Below, one piece after another: positions 32,542 to 42,216 of a stretch of 52,815 bases of DNA. How positions within the stretch are numbered: position 1 is the first letter of the stretch; every line of letters begins with the position of its first letter. Source of the stretch: an uncultured Eubacteriales bacterium (GTDB lineage Bacteria > Bacillota > Clostridia > Oscillospirales > Oscillospiraceae). The notes beneath the pieces are model-generated. The model did not search any database. It was given only the letters and a program-made list of their open reading frames with translations, and was not told the DNA's origin. Location: assembly GCA_900549485.1 (NCBI GenBank), contig UROG01000011.1, positions 1 through 52,815 of the forward strand. Reading direction: 5' to 3'. A program made the translations under genes and the position numbers.

Positions 32542-35500
32542 TCATTGCTCCGCGATATGGCTTCCGCGGCCGTTTTCGTTTCTGCGGACGGATATTCTGT
32601 CCGGAATATACTCCTCCAGATTATCCACATGGCTTATCATGCCTATGAGCCGCTTGCCGCCGGATACCTGCTTGAGCGCCATCAGCATATTGGTCAGTGC
32701 GTTTGAATCGAGCGTACCGAAGCCCTCGTCCACAAACATCGCCTCGATGCGCCGTCCGCCGAAGGCGTGCGCCTGCGCGACGTCGGAAAGACCGAGCGCC
32801 AGCGCCATTGACACCTGAAAGCTCTCTCCGCCGGAGATAGAGCCGATCTCACGCTGCTCACCGCTGCACCGGTCGATTATGTTTATGACAAAATCCGCCG
32901 CGGAGCTTTTGTGCCTGCCGCTTTCCTCATGCACGAGAGTGAAGCGCCCGCCGGTCATAACGTCAAGATGCATTGTGGCGCGGGCAAGCACCTCGTCAAA
33001 GGACTTGCCAAGCACATACCCGTCAAAAGCATGCTTTCCGCCGTCTCCAGCCGAACCGTTGGCGGCATCGGAAAGCTTTTCTATGCGCCGGTACGCGTTT
33101 ACCAGCTTTTTCTGCGTATCAAAGGACTTTTCGATCGTTTTCAGCGCGTTCAGATGCATGCTGCGCCGTGTTTTGAGCGCGTCAAGCCTTTCGCAGATGC
33201 TCTCCCTCTCCGCACTGTATTTCAAGAGCTTTTCTTCTATGTCCGATGTGTCGCTTCTCTCATACCCGGCGGTTTTTTCACGCTGCGCTTCAAGGTTCTG
33301 CGCGTTATTTTTCACGCGGCCGTCATAATCGTATATTTCTTTTTGCAGCGCGGCAAGCAGTGCCTCATACCTGTCGCTGTCCGCCCCCGGAAGCGCCTCG
33401 GAATACGCCGCCTCATCCACAAAGCCGCAGGCAGTCAGCGCCTCAAGATACTCCTTCTGCGTCATGCGCTGCTCCGCGGCGGCATTTTCCGCCTGCCGTT
33501 CAAGCGTCTGCCTGCTTGCAAGGGCGGCGTCCGCCCGCTCCTTGGCTTCCGTATACGCACTTTCGATCGCCGCTATATCGCGGCGCAGCCTTTCCGCTTC
33601 GCTTTCCGCCTCCTTTTTCATACTCAGCGCGGAGGCTTTATCCGCATACTCAAGCTTTTTGCCGAGATTTTCTATCGTTTCCCTGCTGTGGACGATATTT
33701 GCCGCACATTCTGACAGCTGCTTTTCCGCCCGCATTATCGTCTCCGTCAGCGCGGCGATCTCCGTCTCGCATTTTTTGCCGCTTTTTTGCAGCCGGTCTT
33801 TTCTCAGCAGCCTTTGACCGGTACGCTCCACGCTCTGCGCCGCCTCAGCCGAAAGAAGCTCCTTCGCACGGATCGCCGCTGTAAGCGTGTGTCCGTCAAA
33901 AAGCGTATCTGCCGACCACGGCGCATGATCGTCCAGCAGCTCGTCCGCCTTTCGAAGTGCTGCGGCAAGCGCGTTGTCAAGCGCGCTTTTTGCAAGCTCA
34001 TATTCCGTGACGGCGGCAGAAAATGCCTTGTCGGCGGCGGAAAAGTCTTTTTCCGCGATTTTGACGGCATCCTGCGTCACATCGTCTTCTCCGCCTGCGG
34101 CAAAGCCGGGGATATCACGGCGGCTGACATGCGTCCCGCATACGGGACAGCGGGCTTGCTCACATTCGTCAAGCTCAAGGCGCAGTGCGCCTGCAAGTAT
34201 CGACGCCTGACAGCGGAAAAACCGCTCGTTCAGGCTTTCATAGCTTTCCCTTGCCCGCTGTCTCAGCGTGTATTTTTCATTGCGCCCGTCATACGCGCCG
34301 CGGTACTCCCGCTTGAGTTCTTCTATTCTTCCGACATCCTCTGCAAGCCCGTTTTTTCCGGTGAGTGCGGCGACAAGCCGCGCCGCCTCGGTCTTTGCGC
34401 TCTCGGCACGCGCCGCGTCCGCTTCCGCCGTGCTCAGCTCCGCCAATTCGCCGTCTATCCCGCTTTTAAGCTCTTTCTGCTCCGCTGACGCTTTTTCCGC
34501 CGCGCTTTTATCCGCCAAGGCTTTTTCCTGCGCCCTCTCCGCCGCGCCGAGTGCGCAGGCGGCATCGGAAAGTCTGTCATAATCCGGCAGAGACTCACTT
34601 ATTTGCGCCGCTTTTACAAGCAGCTCCTCCCTCCGCGTCTTCATGGCAGCGGTCTTTTCCAGCTCCTCTGCGGCTTTTCCCCGCCCGCTTTCGGCAAGCG
34701 TCCACTCCTGCGCGGCCTGCGCCGCGCCCTCGTTCAATTCTGCCATACGCCGCGCCGCCGCCGCTGCCTTTTCCCGCAGCGGAAACACTTTGCGCACCGC
34801 TTTTTCGCTTTTTTCAAGCCTTGCCCGCTTGGCGTCAATATCTGCCGCCGCGCTCTCAAGCGCCGCCTGCTCCGCCGTGAGCCGCTCCAGAATGTCAAGC
34901 TCAGCGTTCCTGTACTCCGCCGCGCTGCGTGCATCCTTGAGCTTCTGCAATACTCCGTCAAGTACGGAAAGCTCGTCGCCTATCAACGCCGTCTCCGCGC
35001 TTTCGCTCTCCGTAAGGGCGCGTACGTTTTCAAGAATATCGGGGTGCTCCGGTGAGTATCCGGCTCTCTCGGCGTCCGTCATGCCGTCGGGAAGCGGGAA
35101 AACTGCCGGATCAAGCGCACGCTCGCGCTGCTTTTTTATCTCGGTATTTTCCGCAGAAAGCTTCTGCTTCGCCGCGGAGAGCGTTTTCATAAGCGCAGAA
35201 TACGGCGCGTTGTCGAAAACCTTGCCCAGAATCTCCTTGCGCATATTGTCCCTCGCTTCGAGAAACGCCTTGAACTCGCCCTGCGCAAGCATCGCTATCT
35301 GCCGGAACTGCACCGCGTCCATGCCGATTATGCGCTTTATTTCCGCCGTGACCTTTTCCGAACCCATGACGGACAGCGTATCCCCGTCAGAAAGCTGTGC
35401 GTCAAACCTTGCGTCACCGTATACGTCTGCCGTTCCGCGCACCCTGCTGTATTTTATCGTTCTGACGACCGTATAGCTTTTCCCGTTCTCCTCAAAGCGA

Positions 35501-35769
35501 AGCTCCACCTCCGTCGGCTCGCGTTTGGAGACAAAGCTGCTGTGCAGCATACTCTTGTCGCGCACGCTCCCCTTTTCGGTATCCTTGCCGTTCGGCTTGT
35601 TGCTCGTTTCCTCGAAAAGGGCGAACATAACCGCGTCATATATTGTGGTCTTCCCCGCACCCGTATCGCCGGTTATCAGGAAAAGTCCTGCCTTGAAGGC
35701 GGTAAAATCCACCTCCTGTTTTTCTATATACGGGCCAAAGGCTTTCATGCTGAGATACAGAGGCTTCAT
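32542..35769 (-). CDS. sbcC: Nuclease SbcCD subunit C (Rad50-like ATPase)
   Basis: ATPase subunit of the SbcCD nuclease that opens and cuts DNA hairpins and blocked ends. 1075 residues: Walker A ITGDTGAGKTTIYDA near residue 32, long Ala/Glu/Lys-rich coiled coils, a zinc hook CPVCGTH near 540, and the C-terminal ABC signature SGGESFQVSMALALGLS and Walker B AMFVDEGFGTLD. It overlaps the sbcD stop by four bases. The length is normal for Firmicutes. Confidence 0.95.
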   Translation of the reverse strand: MKPLYLSMKAFGPYIEKQEVDFTAFKAGLFLITGDTGAGKTTIYDAVMFALFEETSNKPNGKDTEKGSVRDKSMLHSSFVSKREPTEVELRFEENGKSYTVVRTIKYSRVRGTADVYGDARFDAQLSDGDTLSVMGSEKVTAEIKRIIGMDAVQFRQIAMLAQGEFKAFLEARDNMRKEILGKVFDNAPYSALMKTLSAAKQKLSAENTEIKKQRERALDPAVFPLPDGMTDAERAGYSPEHPDILENVRALTESESAETALIGDELSVLDGVLQKLKDARSAAEYRNAELDILERLTAEQAALESAAADIDAKRARLEKSEKAVRKVFPLREKAAAAARRMAELNEGAAQAAQEWTLAESGRGKAAEELEKTAAMKTRREELLVKAAQISESLPDYDRLSDAACALGAAERAQEKALADKSAAEKASAEQKELKSGIDGELAELSTAEADAARAESAKTEAARLVAALTGKNGLAEDVGRIEELKREYRGAYDGRNEKYTLRQRARESYESLNERFFRCQASILAGALRLELDECEQARCPVCGTHVSRRDIPGFAAGGEDDVTQDAVKIAEKDFSAADKAFSAAVTEYELAKSALDNALAAALRKADELLDDHAPWSADTLFDGHTLTAAIRAKELLSAEAAQSVERTGQRLLRKDRLQKSGKKCETEIAALTETIMRAEKQLSECAANIVHSRETIENLGKKLEYADKASALSMKKEAESEAERLRRDIAAIESAYTEAKERADAALASRQTLERQAENAAAEQRMTQKEYLEALTACGFVDEAAYSEALPGADSDRYEALLAALQKEIYDYDGRVKNNAQNLEAQREKTAGYERSDTSDIEEKLLKYSAERESICERLDALKTRRSMHLNALKTIEKSFDTQKKLVNAYRRIEKLSDAANGSAGDGGKHAFDGYVLGKSFDEVLARATMHLDVMTGGRFTLVHEESGRHKSSAADFVINIIDRCSGEQREIGSISGGESFQVSMALALGLSDVAQAHAFGGRRIEAMFVDEGFGTLDSNALTNMLMALKQVSGGKRLIGMISHVDNLEEYIPDRISVRRNENGRGSHIAEQ

Positions 35770-37004
35770 TTTTCTTCCTCCTGTTCCATGGCAAGGCGCA
35801 CAAGCCGATCTGCAAGCTCCTCCGCGCCGGCATCCTCGCCGCTGCCTATACTGTGCGCCGCGTTCTCGATAAGCTCCCGCTCCATGGCGTCCATTGCCCT
35901 GCCGCAGCGCGCCTCGAAAAATTCCCCGAACAGCTCCGGCATACTTTTTTCGTGAAGCCCGTCCGTAAAGCCGCAGTCTCCGCCGGCATAGCCGCCCTCC
36001 GGCTGAAAGCTTATCTCAAGCAGCTTTGAGCCGTGCGATTCAAGCAGTGCGCGCAGCTGCTCGGCGGCATCAAAGACGATATCGCCGTCGGTTATGACGG
36101 CGGATATATACTCGCCCCTTGCGGACGAATGCCGCTCCCGCTCGATAATATCGTCAAATTTCCCTATGATCCTGCGCATATTGTGCAGAACCGGCAGTTC
36201 AAAAAGCTCATACTCCGGCTCTGTGCCTTTAGCGCCGAGAGTCACCATCAAAGCGCCCTTTTTCTGTCCTATCTCGCTGAAATGATAGCATAGCGGCGCA
36301 CCGGCGTAGCGTACCGAAGTACGCCCGATATGCTGCGCGCTATGTATATGGCCGAGAGCAACGTAGTCGAAAGCGTCGAACACGGAATGATCCACCGCGC
36401 CCAGACCGCCCACCGCACTTTCGGAATCACTCTGCACGGGTACGTTCTGCCCCGCCGTGACAAACTGATGCGCAATGAGTACATTCCTGCGTGAGGTATC
36501 GATATCCTGATGCTCCAGCAGAACGCGGACGGCGCTTTCATAGTCCGGCACGTCCTCGGCGGTGAGTGAAAAAAGGTCGCGCACCTTCATCGGAAAGACA
36601 TACGGCATGAGCCAGAATGTCACCGGTTCTCCGTCGGTATTGAGCGTAACGCTTGTGAGTGTGCGTTCCGCCGTACCGGAAATATGCACGTTCTGTCCTG
36701 CCAGAAGCTCCTTTGCGAAATTGAGCCGTTCCCCGCCGTCATGGTTCCCCGCGATCATAAGCACCGGTATGCCCCGCTCGCTGCCGGCAAGCGCGGAAAG
36801 GAAGCCGCCGAGCAGCGTCACCGCCTCTTTTGGCGGGACGCCCCTGTCGTAGACGTCCCCTGCGATGACGACGGCGTCCGGCTTTTCGCGGTCGATAAGC
36901 CCGATAAGCCGGTCAAGATAAAAAGCCTGGTCGCCGTTTTCCGTGAGCGACGCGCCGCACAGCATTTTACCGAGGTGCATATCCGCAAGATGAAGAAATT
37001 TCAT
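35766..37004 (-). CDS. sbcD: Nuclease SbcCD subunit D (Mre11-like)
   Basis: Metallophosphoesterase nuclease subunit, 412 residues. The metal-binding motifs appear in order: FLHLADMHLGK, VIAGDVYDRG, IAGNHDGGERL, LIAHQFV and ALGHIHSAQ. GGAGAG precedes the ATG. It is the first gene of the sbcDC unit and overlaps sbcC. Confidence 0.95.
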   Translation of the reverse strand: MKFLHLADMHLGKMLCGASLTENGDQAFYLDRLIGLIDREKPDAVVIAGDVYDRGVPPKEAVTLLGGFLSALAGSERGIPVLMIAGNHDGGERLNFAKELLAGQNVHISGTAERTLTSVTLNTDGEPVTFWLMPYVFPMKVRDLFSLTAEDVPDYESAVRVLLEHQDIDTSRRNVLIAHQFVTAGQNVPVQSDSESAVGGLGAVDHSVFDAFDYVALGHIHSAQHIGRTSVRYAGAPLCYHFSEIGQKKGALMVTLGAKGTEPEYELFELPVLHNMRRIIGKFDDIIERERHSSARGEYISAVITDGDIVFDAAEQLRALLESHGSKLLEISFQPEGGYAGGDCGFTDGLHEKSMPELFGEFFEARCGRAMDAMERELIENAAHSIGSGEDAGAEELADRLVRLAMEQEEEK

Positions 37005-37042
37005 TTGTCTCTCCTCTCTTCAGTGTGTTGCCTGTTATTCTT

Positions 37043-37071
37043 ATTATAGCCTACACCCCTTTCCGTGTCCA
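37043..37071 (-). promoter_or_regulatory. Sigma-A promoter of sbcDC
   Basis: Minus strand TGGACA (37066-37071) and TATAAT (37043-37048) at 17-bp spacing. Confidence 0.7.
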
Positions 37072-37109
37072 CTCCTGCACGCGCCCGCGCTTATACCGTC
37101 AACCCAATC

Positions 37110-37138
37110 TTGCTTAATGTGCTTGGGCATGATATAAT
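37110..37138 (+). promoter_or_regulatory. Sigma-A promoter of the DUF6077-like gene
   Basis: TTGCTT (37110-37115) and TATAAT (37133-37138) at 17-bp spacing, divergent from the sbcDC promoter. Confidence 0.65.
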
Positions 37139-37171
37139 AAAATGATTAATTATTCTTTGAGAGGTTCTTTT

Positions 37172-38239
37172 ATGACCGATGTCATTGTGTGGGCAACCGG
37201 CGTCTTGGTGTCTTTGGCGTTTTTCACCTTGATTCCGTTTGGCTTCGGATTGATTTTTTTCAACAAAGGCGCTCAGGACAGAGGTGTTACATATATCTTC
37301 GGACTGTTCCTTATGCTGAGTCTGTTTGAGATAGTATATCTGTTCTTCTTTTTCATGGGACTGTCCTTTTCGCTGCTGGCGGGTGTGTTTCTCGCGTCTG
37401 CCGCCGCGATCGCCCTCGCGGGATTCCTGATGTGGTATAAGCGCAGGCCGGAATACCCCGTGAACAGAACGCCCCTTTCCAGGAGTGAAAAGATCGCGCT
37501 GATCGTCTTTGCCGCTGTCGCCGGCTACCAGCTCCTGCGCGTGATATTCGGCGCGGGTACATGGAACATAGACGACGGCTGGTATCTCGCAATCGCCAAT
37601 GCCGCCGTCGAGGGGGACGAGATCCTTCGCAGCGACGTGCTGACCGGTTATCCCTACGATTACGCGCATCACTTTGCGGAGGCGGCGGAGTATGTGTTCT
37701 CCCCGTGGCCATTGTTCTGGGCGATGCTCTCAAAGCTCACATGGTTTGAGATAACGGTTCTCATGAGGACGGTCATGCCCGCTCCTTTTATTCTTCTTTT
37801 CTACTATATAGTATACAGGCTCATTTCATTTATCTATAAAAACAACCGCGAAAAGGCTTTTATCGCCATGGCGGCGTTTGCCGTTTTCTATGAGATAACC
37901 TCAGTCGCAATGAACATCCGCTGCACATGGATCATCTGCTATCCGTGGATGGGCAAAGCCTTCGGACCGAGTGTCATCTGTCCGGCGGTACTGCTGCTGT
38001 TCCTGCTGCTTGAGGAGGAGCAGGAGTCTGCCCGCCGCAGGCTGCTGTGGTTTGGCATTTTCCTCGGAAATATTTCAGGCTGCATGGTCGCCTCAAGCTG
38101 CGCGGAACTGAATCTTATTGCTCTGGGTGCATGGGGACTGGTGTACCTTATCCGCAAACGTGATTTTTCGGTCGTCTGGAAGCTGGCTCTCTGCGTAAGC
38201 CCGAGTCTGCTTCTGACAGCCAGCCATCTGGTGCTGTAA
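37172..38239 (+). CDS. Polytopic membrane protein (DUF6077-like)
   Basis: 355 residues with about nine membrane helices and a charged external loop containing GAGTWNIDDGWYLAIANAAVEG. The layout and the paired acidic residues after the second helix group recall GT-C glycosyltransferases, and the sequence resembles DUF6077 proteins; this is a by-eye call. The protein ends soon after its ninth helix, shorter than many GT-C proteins. The start at 37172 follows GAGAGG. The next membrane protein begins 15 bp later and may form part of the same complex, or be the other half of an ancestral longer protein. Confidence 0.65.
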   Translation: MTDVIVWATGVLVSLAFFTLIPFGFGLIFFNKGAQDRGVTYIFGLFLMLSLFEIVYLFFFFMGLSFSLLAGVFLASAAAIALAGFLMWYKRRPEYPVNRTPLSRSEKIALIVFAAVAGYQLLRVIFGAGTWNIDDGWYLAIANAAVEGDEILRSDVLTGYPYDYAHHFAEAAEYVFSPWPLFWAMLSKLTWFEITVLMRTVMPAPFILLFYYIVYRLISFIYKNNREKAFIAMAAFAVFYEITSVAMNIRCTWIICYPWMGKAFGPSVICPAVLLLFLLLEEEQESARRRLLWFGIFLGNISGCMVASSCAELNLIALGAWGLVYLIRKRDFSVVWKLALCVSPSLLLTASHLVL

Positions 38240-38254
38240 GGGAGGTCGAGAGAA

Positions 38255-39028
38255 ATGCTTGATATTCTGAAGAACATTGTTTCTGAAACCTTGGAGATAT
38301 ACTCCCTCGCCACTCTCGGCGGCGTACTGTTCATACCGTTTTTTATCTGCGTGATATACCTTATTCTGGACAGAAGCGCGGAACACGACCGGGCAAGAGC
38401 TTATCTTGTCTATCCCGCTCTCGTCATAATGCTCATCATCTTCAACCCCGTTATCATTCACCTTCTTTATAAATATATTGAAGTCGAAGAGCGTATCGTC
38501 AGGCTCTATTGGCCGCTGCCCATGGACGCGGTCATGGTATATTGCTTTGTGCGCGTCATGACATCGCTTGACAAGCGCTGGAAAAAGCTCTTCCTCTCGG
38601 CGGCTGCCGTGTTCCTGCTGCTGCTCGGCACGGACTTCACTCATTCCGGACAGTCCTACGGCGCTGCGGAAAACGCGCAGAAAATGCCCGTCGGCACAAA
38701 GGAAGTCTGCACCGTTATTTACGAGAGCAATATGCACGAGCCGTGCGACGTGATAATGCAGCCGGAGCTGTTTTTCTGGGTAAGACAGTACCGCTCAAGC
38801 ATAAGAGTGCCGTACATCCGCGAAATAAAAAAATGGTACAATGACGACGGCGCTCTCGATCTCGACATCGTAGGCGAAACCGGCGCGGAAAACGGCTGTA
38901 AATTTGTGGTGCTCAACACCGGCGGGGCGTTCTCCGGAGAGCTTGAAAAATACGGCTATTCCGTGTTTGAAACCGTTCCGGCAGGAGACGATATGTACAT
39001 TATTTATATCCTCGACCGGTTAAAATAG
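38255..39028 (+). CDS. Membrane protein of unknown function, companion of the DUF6077-like gene
   Basis: 257 residues. Four hydrophobic helices occupy about residues 18-40, 50-72, 85-100 and 108-125. A soluble C-terminal domain of about 130 residues follows, containing ESNMHEPCDVIMQPELFFWVRQYRSS and KFVVLNTGG. A domain like this is found after the helices in some DUF6077/GT-C proteins. GGGAGG precedes the ATG. The tight spacing to the preceding gene suggests the two proteins together equal one longer family member that was split. Confidence 0.55.
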   Translation: MLDILKNIVSETLEIYSLATLGGVLFIPFFICVIYLILDRSAEHDRARAYLVYPALVIMLIIFNPVIIHLLYKYIEVEERIVRLYWPLPMDAVMVYCFVRVMTSLDKRWKKLFLSAAAVFLLLLGTDFTHSGQSYGAAENAQKMPVGTKEVCTVIYESNMHEPCDVIMQPELFFWVRQYRSSIRVPYIREIKKWYNDDGALDLDIVGETGAENGCKFVVLNTGGAFSGELEKYGYSVFETVPAGDDMYIIYILDRLK

Positions 39029-39092
39029 CGCCGCCGCAATTGAAGTTTAAAAAAATATGTGATAACATAGGACAGCAAGGAGCAACATATCC

Positions 39093-39842
39093 ATGAGGAT
39101 GAGGAAAAGACACAACCTGTCGCCGCGCATGGAAAAATGCGCATCTCTTATGATCGGCGACGGTCAGAGTATGCGCGGCAGATGGCGCGAAAGCTTTCCC
39201 GGGTACAGCAGGGTTTTCGTTGAGCTTGGCTGCGGCAAGGGGCGTTTTACGGCAGACACCGCCGAAACGATGCCCGACACACTGCTCATCGCGGTGGAGC
39301 TTGTCGCCGATGCGATGATAGTCGCCATGGAGCGCGTCATGGAGCGCGGGCTTGAAAACGTCCGCTTTATCAACGGCGACGCAAAGAAGCTTGCGGAGAT
39401 TTTTGACAAGGGCGAGATCGACAGGATCTATATAAACTTCTGCGATCCGTGGCCGAAAAGCCGCGACGCCAAATTCAGGCTGACCGCACCGGCTTTTCTG
39501 CGCATCTATTCCGATGTGCTTCCCGTCGGCGGTCAGATACACTTCAAGACCGACAACACGCCGCTTTTCGATTGGTCGATCGAACGCTTCACCGAAGAGG
39601 GATGGGCGCTCAGTGAGGTCACACACGATCTGCACGGGCGCGGTCAATGCGGCGTCATGACCGATTATGAGGCAAAATTTACCGCAGAGGGCATGAAGAT
39701 AAATCGCCTTGCCGCGGAAAAAACCGCACTGACGCTTACGACCGCCGCGGGCGAACCGCCGAGACTTCGCAACAGCTCCCTCACCGATGCGAAAGGCTAC
39801 GATAAGAGCGCTGCGGCGGGCGTTCCGGCTGGGGAGGAGTAA
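39093..39842 (+). CDS. trmB: tRNA (guanine-N7-)-methyltransferase
   Basis: Forms m7G46 in tRNA with S-adenosylmethionine. 249 residues with the SAM-binding VFVELGCGKGRFTADTA, the INFCDPWPKSRDAKFRL catalytic segment, and GGQIHFKTDN. The C-terminal 40 residues beyond the usual end are low in conservation. AAGGAG lies upstream. It leads a tight plus-strand series with xth and dusB. Confidence 0.95.
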   Translation: MRMRKRHNLSPRMEKCASLMIGDGQSMRGRWRESFPGYSRVFVELGCGKGRFTADTAETMPDTLLIAVELVADAMIVAMERVMERGLENVRFINGDAKKLAEIFDKGEIDRIYINFCDPWPKSRDAKFRLTAPAFLRIYSDVLPVGGQIHFKTDNTPLFDWSIERFTEEGWALSEVTHDLHGRGQCGVMTDYEAKFTAEGMKINRLAAEKTALTLTTAAGEPPRLRNSSLTDAKGYDKSAAAGVPAGEE

Positions 39843-39844
39843 AA

Positions 39845-40600
39845 ATGCGCTTTATTTCATGGAACGTAAACGGTCTGCGCGCCGTCATGAAAAAGGGCTT
39901 CGAGGACAGCTTCTACGCCTTGAACGCGGACTTTTTCTGTTTGCAGGAAACAAAGCTCCAGCAGGGACAGATCGATCTTGACCTGCCGGGCTATGAAAGC
40001 TTCTGGTGCTACGCCGAGAGGAAGGGTTACTCCGGCACGGCCGTGTTTACAAAGCATACCCCGCTGAGCGTGAGCTATAATCTCGGCATTGCCGAGCATG
40101 ACACCGAGGGCAGGGTCATTACGCTTGAGTACGAAAATTTCTATCTTGTCTGCGTGTACACGCCGAACGCACAGGACGAGCTGAAGCGCATTGATTACCG
40201 TATGCGCTGGGAGGACGATTTCCGCGAGTATCTTATGAAGCTCGACGGGAAAAAGCCCGTCATAATGTGCGGCGATCTAAACGTCGCGCATGAGGAGATC
40301 GACCTTAAAAACCCGAAGACCAACATCGGCAACCCCGGCTTTTCCTATGAGGAGCGCGGCAAGTTCACCGAGCTTCTGGACGCCGGCTTTACCGATTCGT
40401 TCAGATACCTCTATCCGGACAAAACGGACGCCTACTCATGGTGGAGCTACCGCGCCGGTGCGAGAGGGAGAAACGTCGGCTGGCGTATCGACTATTTTGT
40501 AGTATCGGACAGATTGAGGGAAAATATCAGGGATGCATACATTTTCCCTGAGGTAATGGGTTCCGATCACTGTCCGGTAGGAATTGATATTGAATGGTAA
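39845..40600 (+). CDS. xth: Exodeoxyribonuclease III (AP endonuclease)
   Basis: Repairs abasic sites in DNA. 251 residues with FISWNVNGLRAVMKKGF, the metal-binding FFCLQETKLQ, VCVYTPNAQ, the GDLNVAHEEIDLKNP active-site segment and the closing GSDHCPVGIDIE. It begins 2 bp after trmB, with GGAGGAG inside the trmB end, and overlaps dusB by seven bases. Confidence 0.96.
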   Translation: MRFISWNVNGLRAVMKKGFEDSFYALNADFFCLQETKLQQGQIDLDLPGYESFWCYAERKGYSGTAVFTKHTPLSVSYNLGIAEHDTEGRVITLEYENFYLVCVYTPNAQDELKRIDYRMRWEDDFREYLMKLDGKKPVIMCGDLNVAHEEIDLKNPKTNIGNPGFSYEERGKFTELLDAGFTDSFRYLYPDKTDAYSWWSYRAGARGRNVGWRIDYFVVSDRLRENIRDAYIFPEVMGSDHCPVGIDIEW

Positions 40601-41565
40601 AAATAGGAAATGTTGAGCTTTGCGGAAAAGTGACGCTTGCCCCGATGGCGGGTGTGACGGATTTCGCGTTCCGCTCTGTCTGCCGGAGACTCGGCGCGGC
40701 GCTGACGACGACCGAAATGGTCAGTGCGCGGGCACTGACCTATAAGGACGAAAAAACAAAGACCCTTCTTTACATACCCGAGGACGAGCACCCGTCGGCA
40801 GTGCAGATATTCGGGCATGAGCCTGAGATCATGGCGGAGGCGGCGCAGATGGCGCTGGAGCAGTCCGGCGCCGACATACTCGATATAAACATGGGCTGTC
40901 CCGTCGGCAAGGTCGTAAAGGGCGGCGACGGCTCCGCGCTTATGAAAACCCCTGAGCTTGCGGGGCGAATAATCGAAAGCGTCGTAAAAGCCGTCGATAA
41001 ACCGGTCACGGTGAAGTTCCGCAAGGGCTGGGACGGCGGCAGCATCAACGCGGTCGAATTTGCGCGCATCTGTGAACAGGCGGGCGCCGCCGCGATAGCC
41101 GTCCACGGCCGCACAAGGGTGCAGATGTACGCCGGACGTGCGGATTGGGACATAATAAAAGCAGTCAAGCAGGCTGTGCGGATACCGGTCACGGCAAACG
41201 GGGATATTTTTTCCCCCGAGGACGCGGCGCACATCCTCAGATACACCGGCTGCGACATGGCGATGATAGGGCGCGGCTGCTTCGGAAACCCGTGGCTTTT
41301 TGAGCAGTCGAGCGCCGCGGTCGATGCGCTGCCTGTACCTCCGCTTCCGCCGATTGCCGAAAGAATGGACACCGCCGCCGCCCAGATTGAGGCGCTTGCC
41401 GAAAGGAACGGCGAAAGGCTTGCCTGCATAGAGGCGAGGCACCAACTGCCGTGGTACCTGCACGGCGTGGCGTACAGCAGCTGTTACAGGCAGCAGCTTG
41501 TACGTGTGGACACGCTTGACGATATAAGAAAAATTATAGCCGATATCAAAAGAGATCTGAAATAA
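40594..41565 (+). CDS. dusB: tRNA-dihydrouridine synthase (DusB type)
   Basis: FMN-dependent enzyme reducing uridines to dihydrouridine in tRNA. 323 residues with the family start LAPMAGVTDFAFRSVCRRLGA, the NMGCPVGKVVKGGDGSALM motif with the catalytic Cys, VKFRKGWDGGS and VHGRTRVQMYAGRADW. Conserved AMIGRGCFGNPWLF binds FMN phosphate. It overlaps xth by seven bases. The gene is of normal length. Confidence 0.95.
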   Translation: MVKIGNVELCGKVTLAPMAGVTDFAFRSVCRRLGAALTTTEMVSARALTYKDEKTKTLLYIPEDEHPSAVQIFGHEPEIMAEAAQMALEQSGADILDINMGCPVGKVVKGGDGSALMKTPELAGRIIESVVKAVDKPVTVKFRKGWDGGSINAVEFARICEQAGAAAIAVHGRTRVQMYAGRADWDIIKAVKQAVRIPVTANGDIFSPEDAAHILRYTGCDMAMIGRGCFGNPWLFEQSSAAVDALPVPPLPPIAERMDTAAAQIEALAERNGERLACIEARHQLPWYLHGVAYSSCYRQQLVRVDTLDDIRKIIADIKRDLK

Positions 41566-41589
41566 ATTACAATATTTCCGGAGGGGGGA

Positions 41590-42216
41590 ATGAAAATGAC
41601 CCGGGAACAGGAAGGTGCAGTCATAAACGCCGTTCTGAACGGCAACGTGAATGCATATGAGGCTCTCGTAAGGGAATACGAAAAAAATGTGTATAACCTT
41701 GCTCTGCGCATGACGGGCAACAGCGAAGATGCATATGATATGTCCCAGGAGGCTTTTATCAAGGCATACAATTCGCTCTCTTCTTTCAGGGGGGACAGCA
41801 AGTTTTCCGTATGGCTGTACCGCATTGTCTCCAACGTCTGTCTTGATTTTATCAGGAGCCGCGCCAGAAAGCCAAGCGTCTCCCTGTCAACCGAAAACGA
41901 CGATGGCGAAGACGTTGAGATCGACATTGCCGACGAAGGGCAGACGCCCGAAAACCTCATGGACCGTAAGCTTACAAGAGATGCCGTGCAGCGCGGACTC
42001 AAGTCCCTGCCGCCCGATCACCGGCAGATACTGCTGCTGCGTGAGATCCAAGGTCTAAGCTACGAAGAAATATCCGACGTACTCGGACTTGAGGTTGGTA
42101 CTGTGAAGTCAAGAATTTTCAGAGCGCGAAAAAAACTGTGCGCTTTTTTAATTGAGGACGGGAACATTCCCGATTACATCTCGTCAAGCAAAACGAGAGG
42201 AGGTGATCTGTCATGA
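41590..42216 (+). CDS. ECF-type RNA polymerase sigma factor
   Basis: 208 residues with sigma region 2 (YNLALRMTGNSEDAYDMSQEAFIKAYNSLS, with the FSVWLYRIVSNVCLDFIR core) and region 4 (LPPDHRQILLLREIQGLSYEEISDVLGLEVGTVKSRIFRARKKL). It is of the SigW/RpoE kind. GGAGGGGGG precedes the ATG at 41590; ATG 41596 is a possible second start. It overlaps its anti-sigma gene by four bases, the usual coupling, so the pair should be released by an envelope signal. Confidence 0.93.
   Translation: MKMTREQEGAVINAVLNGNVNAYEALVREYEKNVYNLALRMTGNSEDAYDMSQEAFIKAYNSLSSFRGDSKFSVWLYRIVSNVCLDFIRSRARKPSVSLSTENDDGEDVEIDIADEGQTPENLMDRKLTRDAVQRGLKSLPPDHRQILLLREIQGLSYEEISDVLGLEVGTVKSRIFRARKKLCAFLIEDGNIPDYISSSKTRGGDLS

Noticed and set aside
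32621..32629. DnaA-box TTATCCACA
   Set aside because: A single copy inside sbcC, with another single copy at 48100-48108 inside dctQ; no cluster or AT-rich unwinding region, so no origin is called.
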